Assembly: GCA_009691715.1 (NCBI GenBank)
Contig: SIAN01000008.1
Coordinates: 1 to 64,000 of the forward strand
Origin: Planctomycetota bacterium
GTDB lineage: Bacteria; Planctomycetota; B15-G4; SIAN01
Direction of reading: 5' to 3'
Length of the DNA stretch: 64,000 nucleotides
Shown piece after piece: positions 61,443-64,000 of the stretch. Below the pieces are notes generated by a model that did not search any database, was not told the DNA's origin, and worked only from the letters and a program-made list of their open reading frames with translations. How positions within the stretch are numbered: the first letter of the stretch is position 1; each line of letters opens with the position of its first letter. A program made the translations under genes and the position numbers.

Positions 61443-63089
61443 ATGTCGCACCTCGCTTCGACCCGAAGGCCCCGCATGGATCGGCTCGCGACCGCGCACG
61501 CCGCGGCCTTCATCGCGCCGCTCTGCCTCACGCTCGCCCCCGCCGCGCACGCGCAGCTTTCCCACTCGATCACCTACGGCGAGCAGTGGAACGAGCGCCA
61601 CGGCCACGCGATCGCGAACGTCGGCGACCTCGACTTCGACGGGCGCGACCACCTCGTGGTCGGCTCGCCGCGCTGGGACATCGGCGTCACGTTCAGCGCC
61701 GGCCGCGTCTACGCCTACGCCGAGGTCGGCAACAACGGGCCGATCTACACCATCGACGGCACGCAGAACGGCGCGCAGTTCGGCCACGCGATCTGCGGCG
61801 CGGGCGACATTAACGGCGACGGCGCGGCCGACTTCGCCGTGGGATCGCCCTTCTGGAACACGGCGACGCTGGTCGACGCCAGCAAGATCGAAACCTTCAG
61901 CGGCACGACCGGCTCGCTGATCCGGACCGTGACCGGCACGGCGGCGAACGAGCAGTTCGGACTCGTGCTGGCCGCGGTCGGCGACCTCGATGGCGACGGC
62001 GATTCCGAGATCCTTGCGGGCGAGCCTAGTCCGAGCCAAGTGAAGATTTTCGACGCCAAGTGCCACCTGCTGGCCACGCTCTTCCGCGGCGGCGATCTCC
62101 GGTTCGGCACTTCGGTCTCGCGCACCGGCGACATCGATGGCGACGGAGTCGATGAGTTCCTGGTCGGCGAGCCGAACTACGACACTCTCTTTCCGTTCCA
62201 CCTCGACCTCGGCCGTGTCGTGATCTACAGCGGCGCAACGCAGACCTACCTCGATCAGGTGACCGGCGCCGTCGACTTCGAGCATTTCGGCGAATCGTGC
62301 GCCGCGACCGGCGACATCGACCAGGACGGCATCGATGACTTCATGGGCGGCACGACGCAGGACAACACCAACGGCCCCGAAGCAGGCAAGGTGCTGCTGC
62401 TCAGCGGCGCGAACCGCGCGCGGATCACCACCAAGTACGGTGCGAGCCGCTACGTCCACTTGGGCCACGCGCTGGTCGGGATCGGCGACATGGATCGCGA
62501 CGGCATCCCGGAGTTCGCCGCAAGTGAACTCGATGGCGGCGCGAATCCCGGCGCGTTCGGCACCGGGATGCTCTACATCTGGTCGGGCGCCGACTTCCAC
62601 GAACTCTGGTCGTTCGCCGGCTGGTCCGACAATGTCTCGAAAAGCGAGGAGCTCGGCTACGCGCTCGCCGCCGGCGACTGGAACGGCGACGTGTACGGCG
62701 ACTTCGTCTGGACCGATCCGCTGCACGACGCCGACTTCTTGGACGGCGCCGGCTTCATCGAGCGCGGCGTCACGATCTCGCACGTCGGCTGCCCGGCCTG
62801 GACCGAGGAGTACGGCACCGGAATCGCCGGCCTGAACGGCATCCCGCACCTGATCCCGCAGAACGATCCGCAGGTCGGCAACGACTTCGACGTGCTGGTC
62901 GAGAACTCGCTCGGCGCGCCCACCATCGCCGCGCTCTTCCTCGGCGTCGCCCCTGCCACCACGACCTTCAAGGGCGGCACGCTGCTGGTCGATCCGGTCC
63001 TGACGCTGCTCTTCCCGCTCGACGCCGCGGGCACCGTGCTGAGCGCCGAGATCGAGTACGACGTCGCGCTCTACTTCGCCGAGTTCTAA
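61443..63089 (+). CDS. Secreted FG-GAP repeat (integrin-alpha-like) protein, conserved tail cut by an in-frame stop
   Basis: The 548-residue protein has a signal peptide (PLCLTLAPAAHA) and repeated FG-GAP blades: HGHAIANVGDLDFDGRDHL, FGHAICGAGDINGDGAADF, FGLVLAAVGDLDGDGDSEI and FGTSVSRTGDIDGDGVDEF. Each has a calcium-binding DxDxDG loop. The C-terminal domain ends YDVALYFAEF at a TAA (63087-63089). The frame stays open after it to 63179 and encodes VQVAQADTNAVKNISLTPG, the kind of tail I recall from this family in planctomycetes. So the stop looks premature, but the conclusion rests on motif memory. GGAG lies about 7 bases before the ATG. Confidence 0.85.
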   Translation: MSHLASTRRPRMDRLATAHAAAFIAPLCLTLAPAAHAQLSHSITYGEQWNERHGHAIANVGDLDFDGRDHLVVGSPRWDIGVTFSAGRVYAYAEVGNNGPIYTIDGTQNGAQFGHAICGAGDINGDGAADFAVGSPFWNTATLVDASKIETFSGTTGSLIRTVTGTAANEQFGLVLAAVGDLDGDGDSEILAGEPSPSQVKIFDAKCHLLATLFRGGDLRFGTSVSRTGDIDGDGVDEFLVGEPNYDTLFPFHLDLGRVVIYSGATQTYLDQVTGAVDFEHFGESCAATGDIDQDGIDDFMGGTTQDNTNGPEAGKVLLLSGANRARITTKYGASRYVHLGHALVGIGDMDRDGIPEFAASELDGGANPGAFGTGMLYIWSGADFHELWSFAGWSDNVSKSEELGYALAAGDWNGDVYGDFVWTDPLHDADFLDGAGFIERGVTISHVGCPAWTEEYGTGIAGLNGIPHLIPQNDPQVGNDFDVLVENSLGAPTIAALFLGVAPATTTFKGGTLLVDPVLTLLFPLDAAGTVLSAEIEYDVALYFAEF

Positions 63090-63278
63090 GTGCAGGTCGC
63101 GCAGGCCGACACGAACGCGGTGAAGAACATCTCGCTCACGCCGGGCCTCAAGATCCATTGCGGGCTCGATCTGTTCTGACGTGCGCTGCGGTCGCGCTCG
63201 TCGCTCTGCATCCCCCCAACGTCCCGCGCGCCGCATCCGGCTTGCCCTGCCGGCGCGGCGCGCGGGCGTCTTCGCCCG
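63090..63278. other. Tail remnant of the FG-GAP gene and convergent spacer
   Basis: The first 90 bases (63090-63179) continue the FG-GAP frame and encode 29 residues ending at a TGA. The remaining 99 bases hold no gene that I can support. No clear intrinsic terminator with a T-run is visible between the two convergent genes. Confidence 0.5.
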
Positions 63279-64000
63279 TCAGCGCCGCGGCGCCACGTCG
63301 ATCGGAATGGTCGTATCGCGCTCCGCGACGATCTCGAGGGTGGCGCGCTCCGCATTTCGGCAGAGGACGTCGATCGTCGCGTGTCCCGGCGTCAGCAGGA
63401 GCAGGACACCGATCCCGTCGTACCCCTCCCTCCAGAAGGAGCGCTCTGCGTCATCGCGCAAGCGAGCGCCCGCTGCATCGGTCACGCGGAACGACCACGG
63501 GCCACCCGCCGCGCGGCCGACGATCCGCGGGACGACGCGCACGCGCACGGCAGCAGACAGCGTCACGACGAGGGACTCGGTCGACTCGACCGCATCGACG
63601 CTCTCCGAGTCTGCTGAGTAGGCGCGGACGGTGACCCTGCCCGAAGCGGGCGCGAGTTGGACAGCGCCGATTGCTGCGTCCGGCGGAGTGACGACCACGA
63701 ATGCGTCGCCAAGCCCCACGGCGCTGAAATGGAAGCGCCCTTCGCCATCGGACAGCAGATCTCCCACCTCCGGCGCGAGGCGTGCTCCGTCGAGCGCGAC
63801 CAGCCGCACCGCCGCCCGTTCCACCGGTGTGCCGTCGGCTGCGACCACCTGCCCGCGAACTGAGCCGATCGCTGTGGCGAACCGAAGGCCCACAGCCGAA
63901 GCGATCGCCGCCTCGACCGCACCCGCGCCGATCACCGCCACGTCGGTGAACACCGATGCCCGTCCCTCCACGCGAGCTTCGACCCAGCAGCGTCCCGCCG
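63279..64000 (-). CDS. CarboxypepD_reg-type exported protein, C-terminal part (5' partial)
   Basis: The frame is open to the window edge, so the start lies outside; 239 residues are visible. The sequence has repeated beta-sandwich modules: GQVVAADGTPVERAAVRLVA, DGEGRFHFSAVGLGDAFVVV, and later RVTDAAGARLRDDAER. This is the CarboxypepD_reg pattern also seen at 1-345 and in the broken gene at 52769-54653. The GTG at 63971 is not preferred as start. It converges on the FG-GAP gene. Confidence 0.75.
   Translation of the reverse strand, partial: AGRCWVEARVEGRASVFTDVAVIGAGAVEAAIASAVGLRFATAIGSVRGQVVAADGTPVERAAVRLVALDGARLAPEVGDLLSDGEGRFHFSAVGLGDAFVVVTPPDAAIGAVQLAPASGRVTVRAYSADSESVDAVESTESLVVTLSAAVRVRVVPRIVGRAAGGPWSFRVTDAAGARLRDDAERSFWREGYDGIGVLLLLTPGHATIDVLCRNAERATLEIVAERDTTIPIDVAPRR

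Overview
This is a GC-rich, gene-dense bacterial chromosome segment, most likely from a planctomycete. The suggestion rests on gene content: an FG-GAP repeat secreted protein, several secreted proteins with carboxypeptidase-regulatory-like domains, a BNR/sortilin-type secreted protein, a Thr-type sulfatase-like lipid/phosphoester hydrolase, HEAT-repeat exported proteins, and a long ThyX. No 16S rRNA or ribosomal marker lies in the window, so the assignment is an inference. I see no prophage, CRISPR array, rRNA or plasmid functions. About 46 protein genes and one tRNA gene fill nearly all of the sequence.

Layout. 1-5.05 kb: end of a secreted CarboxypepD_reg-like protein, a 1203-residue serine hydroxymethyltransferase/aminomethyltransferase fusion on the minus strand, a divergent ECF-type sigma factor, and a 191-bp MITE-like element with perfect 15-bp terminal inverted repeats and a 6-bp target duplication. 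5.05-14.1 kb (minus): hypothetical protein, membrane histidine kinase, NtrC-type regulator, polynucleotide phosphorylase, BNR-repeat secreted protein. 14.3-17.6 kb: RlmN-type radical SAM methyltransferase converging on a large class C beta-lactamase-like hydrolase. 17.7-25.9 kb (minus): a lipoate-dependent 2-oxoacid dehydrogenase operon, lipA-E1alpha-E1beta-E2-second E1alpha-lpd, whose last gene is a membrane-anchored peroxiredoxin-like selenoprotein with an in-frame TGA in a U-P-S-C motif and a SECIS-like hairpin.

26.2-37.2 kb: a primary-like sigma-70 factor with a membrane protein and zinc-ribbon protein, a sulfatase-superfamily enzyme, YgfZ, an exported HEAT-like protein, then a coupled minus-strand set pabB-pabA-mocA-like-arfB, and an exported protein with a degenerate thioredoxin fold. 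37.2-43.2 kb (minus): enoyl-CoA hydratase, KimA/APC-type permease, RNase HI, long ThyX, and a small lipoprotein. 43.3-45.5 kb: tRNA-Thr(CGT) and an exported HEAT protein carrying a receiver-like domain that lacks its phosphoacceptor. 45.8-52.7 kb (plus): 3-hydroxyacyl-CoA dehydrogenase, nucleobase-type permease, MscK-like channel, CorA.

52.8-64 kb: a frameshifted CarboxypepD_reg-type gene, TerC, a lipoprotein, an OprP-type porin, an MFS exporter, a hot-dog thioesterase, two tandem PurE paralogues, an FG-GAP protein whose conserved tail lies behind an in-frame TAA, and a partial CarboxypepD_reg-type protein. The most notable observation is the selenoprotein. It is hidden as two separate ORFs in a standard gene call and sits 12 bp after lpd, which suggests a thiol/selenol antioxidant function tied to the dehydrogenase complex.
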